Positions 51,215 through 60,802 of a stretch of DNA of 64,000 bases are shown piece by piece. The stretch covers positions 186,001 through 250,000 of the forward strand of contig WEDG01002927.1 of the NCBI GenBank assembly GCA_017591395.1, read 5' to 3'. The notes beneath the pieces were generated by a model. That model searched no databases. It was given only the letters and a program-made list of their open reading frames with translations, and was not told where the DNA came from. Every line of letters starts with the position of its first letter. Positions within the stretch are counted from its first letter, which is position 1. The position numbers were made by a program, and so were the translations under genes. The stretch comes from Schistocephalus solidus (taxonomy: Eukaryota > Platyhelminthes > Cestoda > Diphyllobothriidea > Diphyllobothriidae).

Positions 51215-51545
51215 GGGTTACCAAAACCTGGAGCTCAGTCTGATTTTCTGTTTACGGTTAATAAGCCACAGATGGTCATTCCAATCTCCCTTGTCTGTGT
51301 TTTTTAAGATAAGCTCTCTATTATACGAGCCACCGGGTGGCTACTGGTGGGGCTCGAAAGTGAGCCCCAATGCAGAAAGGGACGAGTGAGTTTCGTAAGC
51401 GATCAGTGCACATTCCTCAATGAATGTCAATATTCCCCATCTAATCCGGCCTTTGACTCAATAATAAAGGGGTTGGGCTTCTGACCAACAGGTCACAGGT
51501 TGGAGCCTCAGGGGGTGACAACCCCGGAGGTGATGGACGAGTATG
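51215..51545 (+). repeat. SINE body followed by a second SINE head
   Basis: The body (51250-51440) carries TTAATAAGCCACAGATGGTCATTCC, GGGGCTCGAAAGTGAGCCCC and GGGACGAGTGAGT. A new head follows at about 51450-51525 with TTGGGCTTCTGACCAACAGGTCACAGGTTGGAGCC (B-box remnant). Body-then-head order matches the tandem unit at 59-60 kb. Confidence 0.7.
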
Positions 51546-53458
51546 TCCAATAGTTTTAAATTACAGATACTTCACACTGGTTTATACGTGAGCATCAAAA
51601 GGAGTCTAATTTAATCCTTTTGTTGGTTAAATAATATTTATGATTTGTCTTTAATACAGAGGGTATCTTCTTTGTGCTGTTATGCATATATGCAAAGCAG
51701 TTGTTTGAACTTTGAAAATATTCACTTTGTTGTCAAAGGAAAATGAAATCTGACCTGTAATGTGTAAATTATATTTGATGAGTACGTTAACTACATGAAA
51801 GCATTTGGACTTTCGTGTCATTGTCAGACGCACTTTCCTTATGCTCCGTTAACAACTGCAATGTAAGAAATAATTAAAAATGGTTATATAAACTAGATGT
51901 GATTTTTCAGTGATGTAAAGGCACTTAACTTGGACGTGTGCTCGTGTAACAAATTAAAGGTCCCTCATTCTGGTAAGATATTCTGAATTTTACAAGAACA
52001 GACGCGCAGCATGCTCAAAACAGCGCAGTGTCAACGAAAAAAACCTGAACACGACTAATATTCATGTCGTTTCTGGTTTTTAAAAAAGATTTTCATACGC
52101 AAACCAAGTGACAAGATGGGAAAATTGTTGATTTTTCAGTACGAGGTCTAATCTAGCAGATGGCGTAGTCCAGCTGACGTGGACAAGGAAGATATCAATC
52201 TGCGGTAAGGTAAAGGATGGTCTTCGTGGCTATTATGCGCCCTTTTCGAGTGTCCTCTAAGACAGGATGGGTGTCTTTTTGTCTCTGAAATATGTGTTTA
52301 ATTGCTTCCTAGGTATCATAACTTGTTCTTTTTACAGGGCATTTTGAAACAGGAACGAAGACCAAATTCAGTTGTTGATGAAACCTTCGTGGTTCTACAC
52401 GGTCTTCGTTCCATTCTTTTCAGAAATGCTCGACCATGTTAGTATGAATCAGAAATGCCAGTCTCCAAAATTTGGGCATCGATGGTCTCTTATCCTAATA
52501 TTTCTCGGGTTAGTTAATAATTATTATTTGGTTTTGCATACTTGTTTGCAGACTTTGAAACTCAACCAGCTTGAATTACTTCGGAGAATATTTTCATAAA
52601 ACAAAGAAAAGTTTTCCACTTATCTCTCGATTCTCACCTCAGTATTTAAAAACCAAGCAAACTTTAGAGGTTCACCACCATACTGGCAGGATGCAGAAGT
52701 TGCAATTCCTGTGAAAACACATTACGACGACTCTTGAGTTAAATGTTGATTTTGCCCTGTACTTTGCTCGTAGCCCATTCTTGCGTCCTAAATACAAAAC
52801 AGGAAAATAATCTTGTTTTCTTTTGTAAGATAAATCAAAGTACTCTTAACTTCACCTATTCCTTGATGCTTGGTGCTACTGTCGAAATTTCCTTTGAATC
52901 CAACTTTGTACTTGCCTTTACTATAATTTCGCCGAGTGCAAAATTGTGCTCCTAAGAGAAGAGGGCGTACCGGAGCTTTTGCCTCCAAATTAGGCAGGCG
53001 GTGTCTTTTGACCAAACCCTCTGTCCCTGAAACCCTACGAAAATCGTTCCCAGTGCTGTCTTGTACTATCCACACAGACTCACTCCACCGTGACGGTGGG
53101 CGGAAGCAAAGGCGCCTGTTAGACTGCCCCTTCATATTCTGCCGCAGTTGGCTTCGACCGCATTGTGAAACAAAGCATAGGAATCCTTGAAAGGCATTTA
53201 AATGTACGTAAATGATTGCAGTTCTTTTTAATTAAAATAGAATGAACTGCATACCTCAAGTGAAAAACGAGAAACTGAATACAACCGACGCATACTGGCA
53301 AAGATCTCAGCCAGTCATAGAACATAGGCCACCCAGGTTTGAAATTTAACTACCAATGTTCTTAACGATAGGATGGGGGATAGGTCTCGAAAATTTACGC
53401 AAAAGGCTAGTTGAACCTCTGAAAAATATAAACCCTTTTTAATATATATATATATATA

Positions 53459-53875
53459 TCGGCGAAACACGTGTCTGGGCTTTTAGCTAGTATCTATGTC
53501 GGAAGTACGGTATAACGTCTTTGCCATATAAGATTCATACTACTTGTAGTACTACTTGTTTGTAGAATGGGCATTACGTGGTTATTCCACAGTGGTTGAT
53601 TGTCTTCGACCCAAATGTTCATTGAAATTTCGGGTCTGACCCTAAAAAGTCATGTCCGAAGCACCTGACTCCATGTCCTGCACTTAATAATTTCAGAAAT
53701 TATTTACCCGATTATTCTCTGGAGTCCATATACCAGAAACCGCATAGAGAACGCTGGGGGACCCACTGAGGAGCCGAACCCCTCGTTGCTGTGTCACACA
53801 GCAGCAGAAACATCGGCGAAACACGTGTCTGGGCTTTTAGCTAGTATCTATGTCGGAAGTACGGTATAACGTCTT

Positions 53876-53885
<10 letters not shown>
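53459..53885 (+). repeat. Penelope-type pLTR unit bounded by hammerhead sequences
   Basis: A block of about 70 bases (TCGGCGAAACACGTGTCTGG... to ...TCTTTGCCATAT) occurs at 53459-53529 and again at 53813-53883. The interval from predicted cleavage site to cleavage site is 354 bases (53476-53829). The interior matches the decayed repeats at 56.99-57.64 kb (GGTTATTCCACAG, CCAAATGTTCATT, CATATACCAGAAACC), which lie directly in front of a Penelope ORF. This is therefore a terminal repeat (pLTR) of that element family, here without coding sequence. Both ends abut TA dinucleotide repeats. Confidence 0.75.
53762..53833 (+). ncRNA. Hammerhead ribozyme (type I, palindromic stem III) in pLTR
   Basis: All core elements are present in order. 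Stem I is CCCA (53762-53765) with TGGG (53830-53833). The conserved CTGAGGA (CUGANGA) is at 53766-53772. Stem II is GCCGA (53773-53777) with TCGGC (53813-53817), and inside it sits a 9-bp hairpin (53785-53793 with 53797-53805). GAAA follows at 53818-53821. Stem III is the self-complementary ACACGTGT (53821-53828) with no loop, and the cleavage triplet GTC ends at 53829. A loopless palindromic stem III is expected to work best when two RNAs pair. Hammerheads in Penelope-like elements are established. The fold here is read directly from the sequence. Confidence 0.85.

Positions 53886-53938
<53 letters not shown>
53880..53938. repeat. (TA)n microsatellite
   Basis: About 58 bases of uninterrupted TA repeat directly after the pLTR. 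Shorter TA runs lie at 53441-53459 and 54038-54054. Confidence 0.95.
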
Positions 53939-53941
<3 letters not shown>

Positions 53942-53974
53942 AGAGGAGAGGTTCTTCGGAAAATGCGAGTTGTA

Positions 53975-54019
53975 CTCGTGAATTTTCGAGCTGGTCACAC
54001 CAACCCGTCGTCAGACGAA
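53975..54019 (-). ncRNA. Minimal hammerhead-like motif, copy 1
   Basis: On the minus strand: TTCGT / CTGACGA / stem II / GAAA / AATT-type minimal stem III / C / ACGAG. Stem I pairs TTCGT with ACGAG. Stem II pairs GGGTTGGT with ACCAGCTC. One unpaired C lies between CTGACGA and stem II. The same motif ends both arms of the palindrome at 60.6 and 63.7 kb, and the flank beyond it (ACTCGCATTTTCCGA) matches the flank of the 63.7-kb copy. Stem III is only two pairs without a loop, so cleavage would need a dimer. Activity is uncertain. Confidence 0.6.
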
Positions 54020-54030
54020 ATAAATAAAAG

Positions 54031-54295
54031 TGAGTGTTATATATATATATATATTTGAAGGCAGGCTTCCAAAAATATATAATTGGAAGGCAAAGTTTTT
54101 TAGAAATATGAGAAATTATATTAAGTAAAATTTAGACGCTGGTTCGCAGGTCATCATTAGACATCAGAAAATGCGCAAATAAAACAGTTAACAGATCAAA
54201 TGAGCGTAAAATCATTAGACATTTGGTTTTCGCACTAATTAGCAACCACCGTTTGTCTCTGTACTGCTGGGTTCTCGCCTCTTCCACTATTCCTT
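54031..54295 (-). other. 3' untranslated region of the F2 Penelope copy
   Basis: Lies between the endonuclease end and the hammerhead-like motif. It contains a short TA run and no recognisable coding sequence. Whether the motif at 53975-54019 belongs to this copy or to a separate pLTR fragment is open. Confidence 0.4.
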
Positions 54296-54767
54296 GACAT
54301 ATTTGTACATTGCATCTAACCCAATGTGCCGATTGCTTCATGAGTCATCGAATTGCATGGCATCAAGAAACTCTCGGACTTTGTGGAGGGACCGACTCCG
54401 ATGGCACGACTTTATCCCTCACAAAGGTGTGGCTTGCATGCCTGGCCACTTGGGAAATTTGGTCATGCCTCTTGACTGCCAGCTGATGCTAGGGGATGCC
54501 TGTGAAGGCGGAGTTTCCCATTTGGTCACAATATACGGCATCACAGGCATCGCACGGGTGCTTGTAGACGACTTCTTTTATATCAATCTAGCCAGCCCTA
54601 TGCGTACAAGTGGAGTGCGTAAATTAGTCGCCGTCTGTGTGCCACTTTTATTTGATGTTTCCGCAAATATCTTTCGTTAAGTTCAGACACATTTCTTGTA
54701 AAAGGAAGGACTGACCACGTATTTGTTTTGAGCTCATGTTTGAAACTACCTAGTTCCTTTTCTTTGA
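54296..54767 (-). pseudogene. Penelope-like F2 GIY-YIG endonuclease (3' part of a split element)
   Basis: Penelope elements fuse the RT to a GIY-YIG endonuclease that nicks the target. On the minus strand this region reads VLPFTRNVSELNERYLRKHQI (54640-54710), VVYKHPCDACDAVYCDQMG (GIY-YIG core with zinc-binding Cys, about 54510-54570), HQLAVKRHDQISQVARHA (54430-54490) and EFLDAMQFDDS...NRHIGLDAMYKYVKE (54295-54370), the conserved C-terminal part including the catalytic-type Glu. Stops lie before HQLAV and inside the last block. The second Tyr-x-Gly motif is altered to YCDQ. The rest of the element continues at 55.32 kb beyond a SINE pair. Confidence 0.82.
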
Positions 54768-55018
54768 GGTGAATAAGAATGCTGAAAAATACAAGGGAGA
54801 CTGGAATGGCCATATGGCCAGTCATAAACATCACCAAGCTGCGCCCCACCCGAGGCTCGAGCCCGCAACCCGTTGATCAGGAGTCCATCACTTTAGCCAT
54901 TGAGCTACGGACTCATTGTCTTGCAGGTTTAGATCGGGAATATGGCCATTCATTGATGAGTACTCACTGATCATTAACGGAACTCTACTCGTCCCGCTCT
55001 GCCTTGGGGCTCAACGAA
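54768..55018 (-). repeat. tRNA-derived SINE, minus strand, inside a Penelope element
   Basis: The minus strand has a head at about 54850-54925 (GTAGCTCAATGGCTAAAGTG A-box-like; GGGCTCGAGCC B-box-like) and the body CCAGTCTCCCTTGT at 54795-54808. With the next entry it forms a head-to-head pair that separates the two halves of the F2 Penelope gene. Confidence 0.8.
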
Positions 55019-55312
55019 TGATCATATTCTCTATCTAAACCGGCAAGATAACGAGTTTGTCGTTCAATTGTTAGAGCTTTGAACCTCCGATGAACAGGCT
55101 GCACGTTCGAGACTCTGGTAGGGCATCACCTGGGGTTGGATATGCCTGGGTGATGATAACTGCTGAGCCAAATAGTTATTCCAGTCTCCTTTGTATTTTT
55201 CAGCATTCTGATTCTGTTTCAACCACTACTATTAGTCGCTATGCGGCTACTAGTGTGGGCAGCGCTGGGCGAGGGATTTCTGTTGACGATCGATGAGCGT
55301 TCATAAATGAAT
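55019..55312 (+). repeat. tRNA-derived SINE, plus strand, inside a Penelope element
   Basis: The head (55051-55125) has TTGTTAGAGCTTTGAACC and GCACGTTCGAGACTC (B-box-like). The body has ATTCCAGTCTCCTTTGTATTTTTCAG and ends TCGATGAGCGTTCAT. The word TTTCTTT borders the pair on both sides (54759 and 55312), a candidate for a target-site duplication. Confidence 0.8.
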
Positions 55313-55317
55313 TTCTT

Positions 55318-56000
55318 TAGAATCTTGTTGCTTCATGCGTCGTTGTACAAAATCACCAGAGTAACCATTTTTGGAGAATAATTCACACAAGTTAGTTAGT
55401 TCGACTGCGTATCTTTCTTCGTCAGAGCAATTATTGCTCGATGTAGGGGAGTGTTGACAGTGTTCCTTTTGTGAGAGATTGGGTAGGTGCTCTCTTAGTT
55501 TATTTGCGTTAAGCGGATGTGTGTAATGCTCTGTCAGTCGTTCGTATTACAAGAACACTCAGAAATAAGAGTTCATTGTCTACTTCTTTCTCGAGTGTAA
55601 ATTGGATTCCCGGAATGGTTGAGTTGATAGATGTGTGGTGTTTCTAGATGCTCCTTTTTAACGATAAAAATGTATCGTCTATTTATCTTACCCGCAACTT
55701 AGGGTTAGTTAATGGAAGAGCCATATACTCCAATTTCTGCATTGTTAATTAGATAAGAATGCTAGATACACCAATCCCATCAATGTTCCTTTTATTTGTT
55801 GATATTATTGGTGGTCGAACGAAGGATTGGTTTCTAAACAAATATCTTCGAGTTAAAGCATAACAGCAGCGGGAATATCCATGTCATTGAGTTTTTGGAC
55901 TTCAACTGTGTATTGCCTTGCTAAATCTAGTGGTATGGATGTGAAAAACAGAAATTACCTCAAGTCTGATGAACACCTGAGGAACCATCTCTGCAATTTT
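55318..56000 (-). pseudogene. Penelope-like F2 reverse transcriptase (5' part of a split element)
   Basis: Minus-strand motifs in order: EVISVF and then, after a frameshift, TSIPLDLARQYTVEVQKL (about 55870-55970); YQQIKGTLMGLVYLAFLS (the usual GTPMGSPISG box, degraded); then IDDTF with its tyrosine codon replaced by TAA at 55683-55685. Next come INSTIPGIQFTLEKEVDNEL and LLFLSVLV (55560-55640), and the connector LCELFSKNGYSGDF near 55360. The catalytic Asp pair survives, but the YxDD tyrosine is a stop and several frames are used. Upstream of 56000 I could not follow it. The endonuclease half lies beyond the SINE pair at 54296-54767. Confidence 0.82.
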
Positions 56001-56004
56001 ACTC

Positions 56005-56980
56005 AATAAAATTTCTTATTTTTCCCGAAAGACTTTACCTTCAAATTATTAACTATTTAAAGTTAATGATTTATAAGTAAAAGATTTCCAAAAAAATTAT
56101 AATATGGTTTCGCTCCAAAAGTATTACATTGGTGGAGATGGCATATTGCAGAATACGCTCCCACAACATTTTACCGGTTTTTGAGATTCCCGCCAAAATC
56201 CCATTGAGTAAATGATGACTATGTTAGGAGTACGAATTATTCCATTGATTTGCAATGCATCTATGCATTGGAAAATATTGTATTTAAAACCTGCAGCAAA
56301 ATAGTGTTTTGCGCTTATTTGATAGAAAATCACGTCTTATTTATGATACACTTGAAGAATTTGTGACTATTTGCTTGAAAAATGTTTCAATTATAACATT
56401 TTAAGGCCGTGAAATGCCCATTCAAATAGCATTATAGATGTTTTTTAATGAATGCTAATTAGAAATTATGCAGCATGGTCGAGCTTCTTTGCACACATTC
56501 ATAAGCCTGATACGCTGTGTTCTGTAAGGCAAAGAGATTGTATAATTTTCTTGAAGTGGAATGCAGACAACGTGCGGCTCGAAAATCCAGAATAAAAAGT
56601 AAAAAGCGGGCTGCTCGAAAACAATTCCGGAATAAACTATATTTTTAAAGCTTATAGTTTCTCTTTTGAGTAAAAAAAAATTGAAAAAGTGAATAATGAC
56701 CATTTAAGAACATCAAAGATACGTTAATGTTGTGTATAACATTTGTACGGAAAATACAAATAACGTATAACTTTGATACTCACTACAATCATTAAAATCA
56801 CGCCGAAGTAATACTTTCTGATTAAGAACATATTGTAAGATTTTTTAATACTTCAGACGATGTGTCGCCTACTGCAAATAAACATATATTAAGCTAAAAT
56901 GTTCGTGATATTTTATGGCAAGGCGTCTTAGCTAAGAAGCCAAGATATAAATTTTAAGAATCAAACTAAAATGTTTCTGA
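56005..56980. other. AT-rich stretch without a supported gene
   Basis: The N-terminal part of the minus-strand Penelope copy would be expected here but is not recognisable. The two minus-strand frames (56124-56333, 56455-56703) show no Penelope motif. Confidence 0.35.
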
Positions 56981-56984
56981 GCAC

Positions 56985-57660
56985 TTAACTCAAAGTCCTG
57001 CACTTAATATTTTCTAAATTATTAGTTTGATATTTCATTGAAGTTCATATACCAGAAACCACAGTCAAGGGGGCAAAAAGCCTCACATTTCAGCAGAAGA
57101 AGCGTCAAAAAACACGGGAGCCGCGTATAACACGTTTGCCGTATGACATTTATACGCCTTGTTTGTAAAATAGGCATTACTTGGTTATTCCACAGCAGCT
57201 GATCGTTTTCGATCCAAATGTTCATTTAAATTTTTGGGCTGACCCAAACATGTCCATGTCCCGGACATTGGCCTGCTTACACTTTATAATCTTTGAAATA
57301 GTTAGCTTTATTTTTCTCCGAAGTAGCCACTAACGACGGTTGAACTAGCACAGTACTGAGTCTATAGGAAAGGCTGGGGACCCAGTAATGGACTAAACAT
57401 TTTGCGGCTACGTCCTGCAATAGCAGAAACATCGTCGAAATGCGTCTCTGGCCCTTTAGCGAATGCCTACTCAGGATTACGCTTTAGAAAATTTGCCGCA
57501 GAAAATATATGCTACATTTTGTAAAATGTGAATTGCGTAATTATTCCTCAGCAGTTGATTGGCCTCAATTCAAGTGTTCATAAAAGTTTCAAGTCCTCCC
57601 CTAAAACTTTATGTTGCGGCCGCTTTGCTCCTTGTTCTGCACGTAAAAATTTTTCATAAT
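56985..57660 (+). repeat. Degenerate tandem pLTRs in front of a Penelope gene
   Basis: CTGCACTTAAT-type words followed by an AAATTATT stretch occur near 56998, 57270 and 57638. GGTTATTCCACAGCAGCTGAT at 57182 recurs as AATTATTCCTCAGCAGTTGAT at 57540. The same blocks are in the 53.46-53.88 kb unit in the same orientation. The region is therefore about two decayed copies of that unit in tandem, running into the Penelope frame that follows. A ruined hammerhead (57381-57453) lies inside. Confidence 0.65.
57381..57453 (+). ncRNA. Decayed hammerhead ribozyme in pLTR
   Basis: Aligns end to end with 53762-53833: CCCA, then AGCAGAAACATCGTCGAAA, then TGCGTCTCTGG. The CUGANGA core has become GTAATGGA, stem II no longer pairs and the palindromic stem III is lost, so it should be inactive. 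A still weaker trace lies near 57060-57130. Confidence 0.55.
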
Positions 57661-57664
57661 TATT

Positions 57665-58880
57665 CGATTAACTACTCTGACGTTCCTGTGTCAAGTCGGA
57701 ACAATGCGGTATCAAATATGAAGAACCGCAGGACATGCTCCACCTTATCAAGTGACAAAAAGAAGTCATTAAATTCGCTTGAAAAAGATTAAAAACATCA
57801 AAATGTCTACTGTCAGGAAAGGCGGGTTGACTGCTATCTTAAACAAGACGGAATACATAGAGAAAATGACATTAATGTTAACAGATTACTCAAATTACAC
57901 GCCTTTAACTGCCAACGCTAGAAAATCACAGAAAACGCTTATCGAAAAAGTATTGAAACACCTCTCTGTAAGGAAAGTAATGCTCAGAGGTTTAGCCAAA
58001 TCCTTTAACCAGGAGGAATCAGCATTTGCCAAAATATACGGACTTCCAAAGGTTCACAAGATTGGCACTCTCGTGCGAACGATCGTTTCTTTAATCGGTG
58101 CACCAAACTACAAAATTTCCAAGTGGCTATTTCATCAACTCTGTCCACTTACAAAGAACATTGAAACCTCTATTCAGGGCTCATTGCAATTCGTACTAAG
58201 CTTATGATAAAAAGCTTCAAAACTGCAAATGTTGAAAAAATGGTTTCATTCGATGTTATTTGGTTATGCACATCTATTCCTCTAGAGATAGCGAAAATCT
58301 ATATTTCGGAACTCCTACAGACGTACTCTATCAATATACCTGCGTACGTCCTACTCAAACTCCACGAAAAAAATTTCCTTTCCCGAGAAATACTGCTGAA
58401 AACAAATGGGAGCCCCTATATGGTCGTGAGTACCCGGCATTTTTGGCCGGATTTGTGATGCAGAAATTATAAGCTGAGCTATTCGAATGAAAGCTCAAAA
58501 TACACTTGATACAGATAGCGCAACAGCCCATAGATACATTGCGCACCCAGCTTGTACACACTTAAGTCAGGGTTGATGACTTTGACAGAAAAAAAATCGT
58601 CTGATATACCAGTTTTTATGCAGTATTTTGTAGCCAAACCAGGAAATATCTTTCAACCCATAGACATAAACATCAGCTAGCGGTGAAGAGACTTGACCAC
58701 ATATCCCAAGTAGAAAGGCAAACACTAGACACAGGACAAATATTTGCATCGTTAGCGCCTGCGTAAAAAGGAATGGCTGCGAATTCCTGTAGGCAATGCA
58801 ATCAGAGTAGGCATTTATAAAAAGGCATATCAAATTAGATGCCACGTAAAAATATCTCAAGATCAGGTGGAAGCAAACAC
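57665..58880 (+). pseudogene. Penelope-like F2 element, plus strand, RT catalytic segment deleted
   Basis: The first recognisable block (57690-57900) ends in a GGLTAILNKTEYIEKM stretch. The frame 57779-58207 continues with FAKIYGLPKVHK, IVSLIGAPNYKISKWLF, and 58204-58458 with MVSFDVIWLCTSIPLEIAK, the Penelope RT N-terminal motifs. A shifted frame holds a GSPISGFLAG-like box near 58410-58465. Immediately after it (58480) the sequence resumes in the connector (QPIDTLRTQLVHT) and then the endonuclease region (FYAVFCSQTRKYLSTH, HKHQLAVKRLDHIS, 58610-58720; EFL...RHIKLDAT, 58770-58850). The YxDD box and thumb are missing. It is the same family as the minus-strand copy at 54.3-56.0 kb. Confidence 0.85.
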
Positions 58881-59121
58881 AGCCACCATCAGCCGGATAA
58901 TTGAATTCAGCGAACGCCTTCTAGTTCATCTTTTGACCAACTAAAGAATAATGTTTGAAGCATTTTAAAGTTAACGTTTTTCGGAAAAACTTCTATTTGT
59001 CTGAGAACGCACTGGCCTGTAGGATATGATAATTCCCAGAAGAAAGTTATTTTATTCCCGAATAATTCTTTTTATTTTAATTAATTTTTGGGATGACCAT
59101 ATTTCAATGCATATATATAAA
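58881..59121 (+). other. 3' flank of the F2 Penelope copy
   Basis: AT-rich, with no coding sequence or repeat recognised, ending at the SINE array. Confidence 0.4.
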
Positions 59122-60599
59122 TGGTAATGGGGCGCTCACCGATCGGTTACAGGACTCACTCGTCCCGTTGTGCCTTGGGGCTAACTCTCAAGCCCCGCCA
59201 GCAGCCGTAAGGCAGCTAAGTATATTGGCGGAATAGCATGACCGACAAAGACAAGGGAGACTGGAATGGCTATTTCTGGCTTATTAGCCGTCATCAGCCA
59301 GCCATACCCAAACCCAGGCGCTGCGGCGCCTGAGCCTCGAACTCGCGACCTTGTTGGGCAGACGTCCAACGCTCTATCCACTGCGCCACGAGCTCGTTGT
59401 CTTGCCGGTTTCGAGCGGGAATGTTGACAATGGTAATGGGGCGCTCACCGATCGGTTACAGGACTCACTCGTCCCGTTGTGCCTTGGGGCTAACTCTCAA
59501 GCCCCGCCAGCAGCCGTAAGGCAGCTAAGTATATAGGCAGAATAACATGACCGACAAATACAAGGGAGACTGGAATGGCCATTTCTGGCTTATTAGCCAT
59601 CATCAGCCAGCCATACCCAAACCCAGGCGCTGCGGCGCCTGAGCCTCGAAATCGCGACCTTGGTGGGCAGAAGTCCAACGCTCTACCCACAGTGCCACGA
59701 GCTCGTTGTCTTACCGGTTTCGATCGGGAATATTGACAATGGTAATGGGGCGCTCACCGATCGGTTACAGGACTCCCTCGTCCCGTTGTGCCTTGGGGCT
59801 AACTCTCAAGCCCCGCCAGCAGCCGTAAGGCAGCTAAGTATATGGGCGGAATAGCATGACCGACAAAGACAAGGGAGACTGGAATGGCCATTTCTGTCTT
59901 ATTAGCCGTCATCAGCCAGCCATACCCAAACCTAGGCGCTGCGGCGCCCGAGCGTCGAACTCGCGACCTAGTTGGGCAGAAGTCCAACGCTCTACCCACT
60001 GCGCCACGAGCTCGTTGTCTTGCCGGTTTCGATCGGGAATATTGACAATGGTAATCGGGCGCTCACCGATCGGTTACAGGACTCACTCGTCCCGTTGTGC
60101 CTTGGGGCTAACTCTCAAGCCCCGCCAGCAGGCGTAAGGCAGCTAAGTATATAGGCGGAAAAGCATGACCGACAAATACAAGGGAGACTGGAATGGCCAT
60201 TTCTGGCTTATTAGCCGTCATCAGCCAGCCATACCCAAACCCAGGCGCTGCGGCGCCTGAGCCTCGAACTCGCGACCTTGTTGGGCAGACGTCCAACGCT
60301 CTACCCACTGCGCCACGAGCTCGTTGTCTTGCCGGTTTCGATCGGGAATATTGACAATGGTAATGGGGCGCTCACCGATCGGTTACAGGACTCACTCGTC
60401 CCGTTGTGCCTTGGGGCTAACTCTCAAGCCCCGCCAGCAGCCGTAAGGCAGCTAAGTATATAGGCGGAATAGCATGACTGACAAATACAAGGGAGACTGT
60501 AATGGCCATTTCTGGCTTCTTAGCCATCATCAGCCAGCCATACCCAAACCCAGGCGCTGTGGCGCCTGAGCCTCGAAATCGCGACCTTGGTGGGCAGAG
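59122..60599 (-). repeat. Tandem array of a full SINE unit, period 309 bp, 4.8 copies
   Basis: The word TGGTAATxGGGCGCTCACCG starts at 59122, 59431, 59740, 60049 and 60358, an exact 309-base period four times. On the minus strand each unit has a tRNA-like head with a perfect A box (TGGCGCAGTGG, as in GAGCTCGTGGCGCAGTGGGTA) and a B box (GAGTTCGAGGC). The body follows (CTAATAAGCCAGAAATGGCC, CCAGTCTCCCTTGTC), then a GGCGGGGCTTGAGAG/GCCCCAAGGC stem region and ATATTCCCGATCGAAACCGG. Units differ at a few scattered bases. The fifth is cut at 60599 where the Penelope palindrome begins. Frames of about 66 codons in every unit are shadows of the repeat. Confidence 0.95.
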
Positions 60600-60604
60600 G
60601 TTTA

Positions 60605-60649
60605 CTCGTGAATTTTCAAGCTGGTTACACCAACCCATCGTCAGACGAA
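60605..60649 (-). ncRNA. Minimal hammerhead-like motif, copy 2 (left F1 end)
   Basis: Same layout as 53975-54019: TTCGT, CTGACGA, one unpaired T, stem II GGGTTGGT/ACCAGCTT, GAAA, AATT, C, ACGAG. The closing pair of stem II is G-U here and G-C in the 54-kb copy, so pairing is kept despite the base change. Confidence 0.6.
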
Positions 60650-60802
60650 ATGAGAAGTAAGAGTTGGGATTGTCACGCTGGAGGGTTTAGGGGCCGAGAG
60701 GTTACATCGACAGACTGACGCCATGGGGGGTTTGGGGGCCGTGAATCCTGTTACGATAGCTGTCGCATGTAAGGGGAGGGGTGCAAGAGTTATGATAGCA
60801 AG

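Larger units (their letters stand above)
46990..53440. other. Very AT-rich stretch with SINE remnants
   Basis: 47.1-50.8 kb and 51.6-53.4 kb hold no supported gene. The frame at 52788-53190 overlaps on both strands and is not recognised. SINE remnants near 50.8 and 51.3 kb are listed separately. Confidence 0.45.

Noticed and set aside
54294..54680. 128-codon plus-strand frame, and its look-alike at 58567-58860 minus
   Set aside because: The two resemble each other only because both are antisense to homologous Penelope endonuclease regions.
59181..60638. Repeated protein frames of about 66 and 61 codons on both strands
   Set aside because: They recur because the 309-base unit is divisible by three and repeated. 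They are shadows of the SINE array, not a multigene family.
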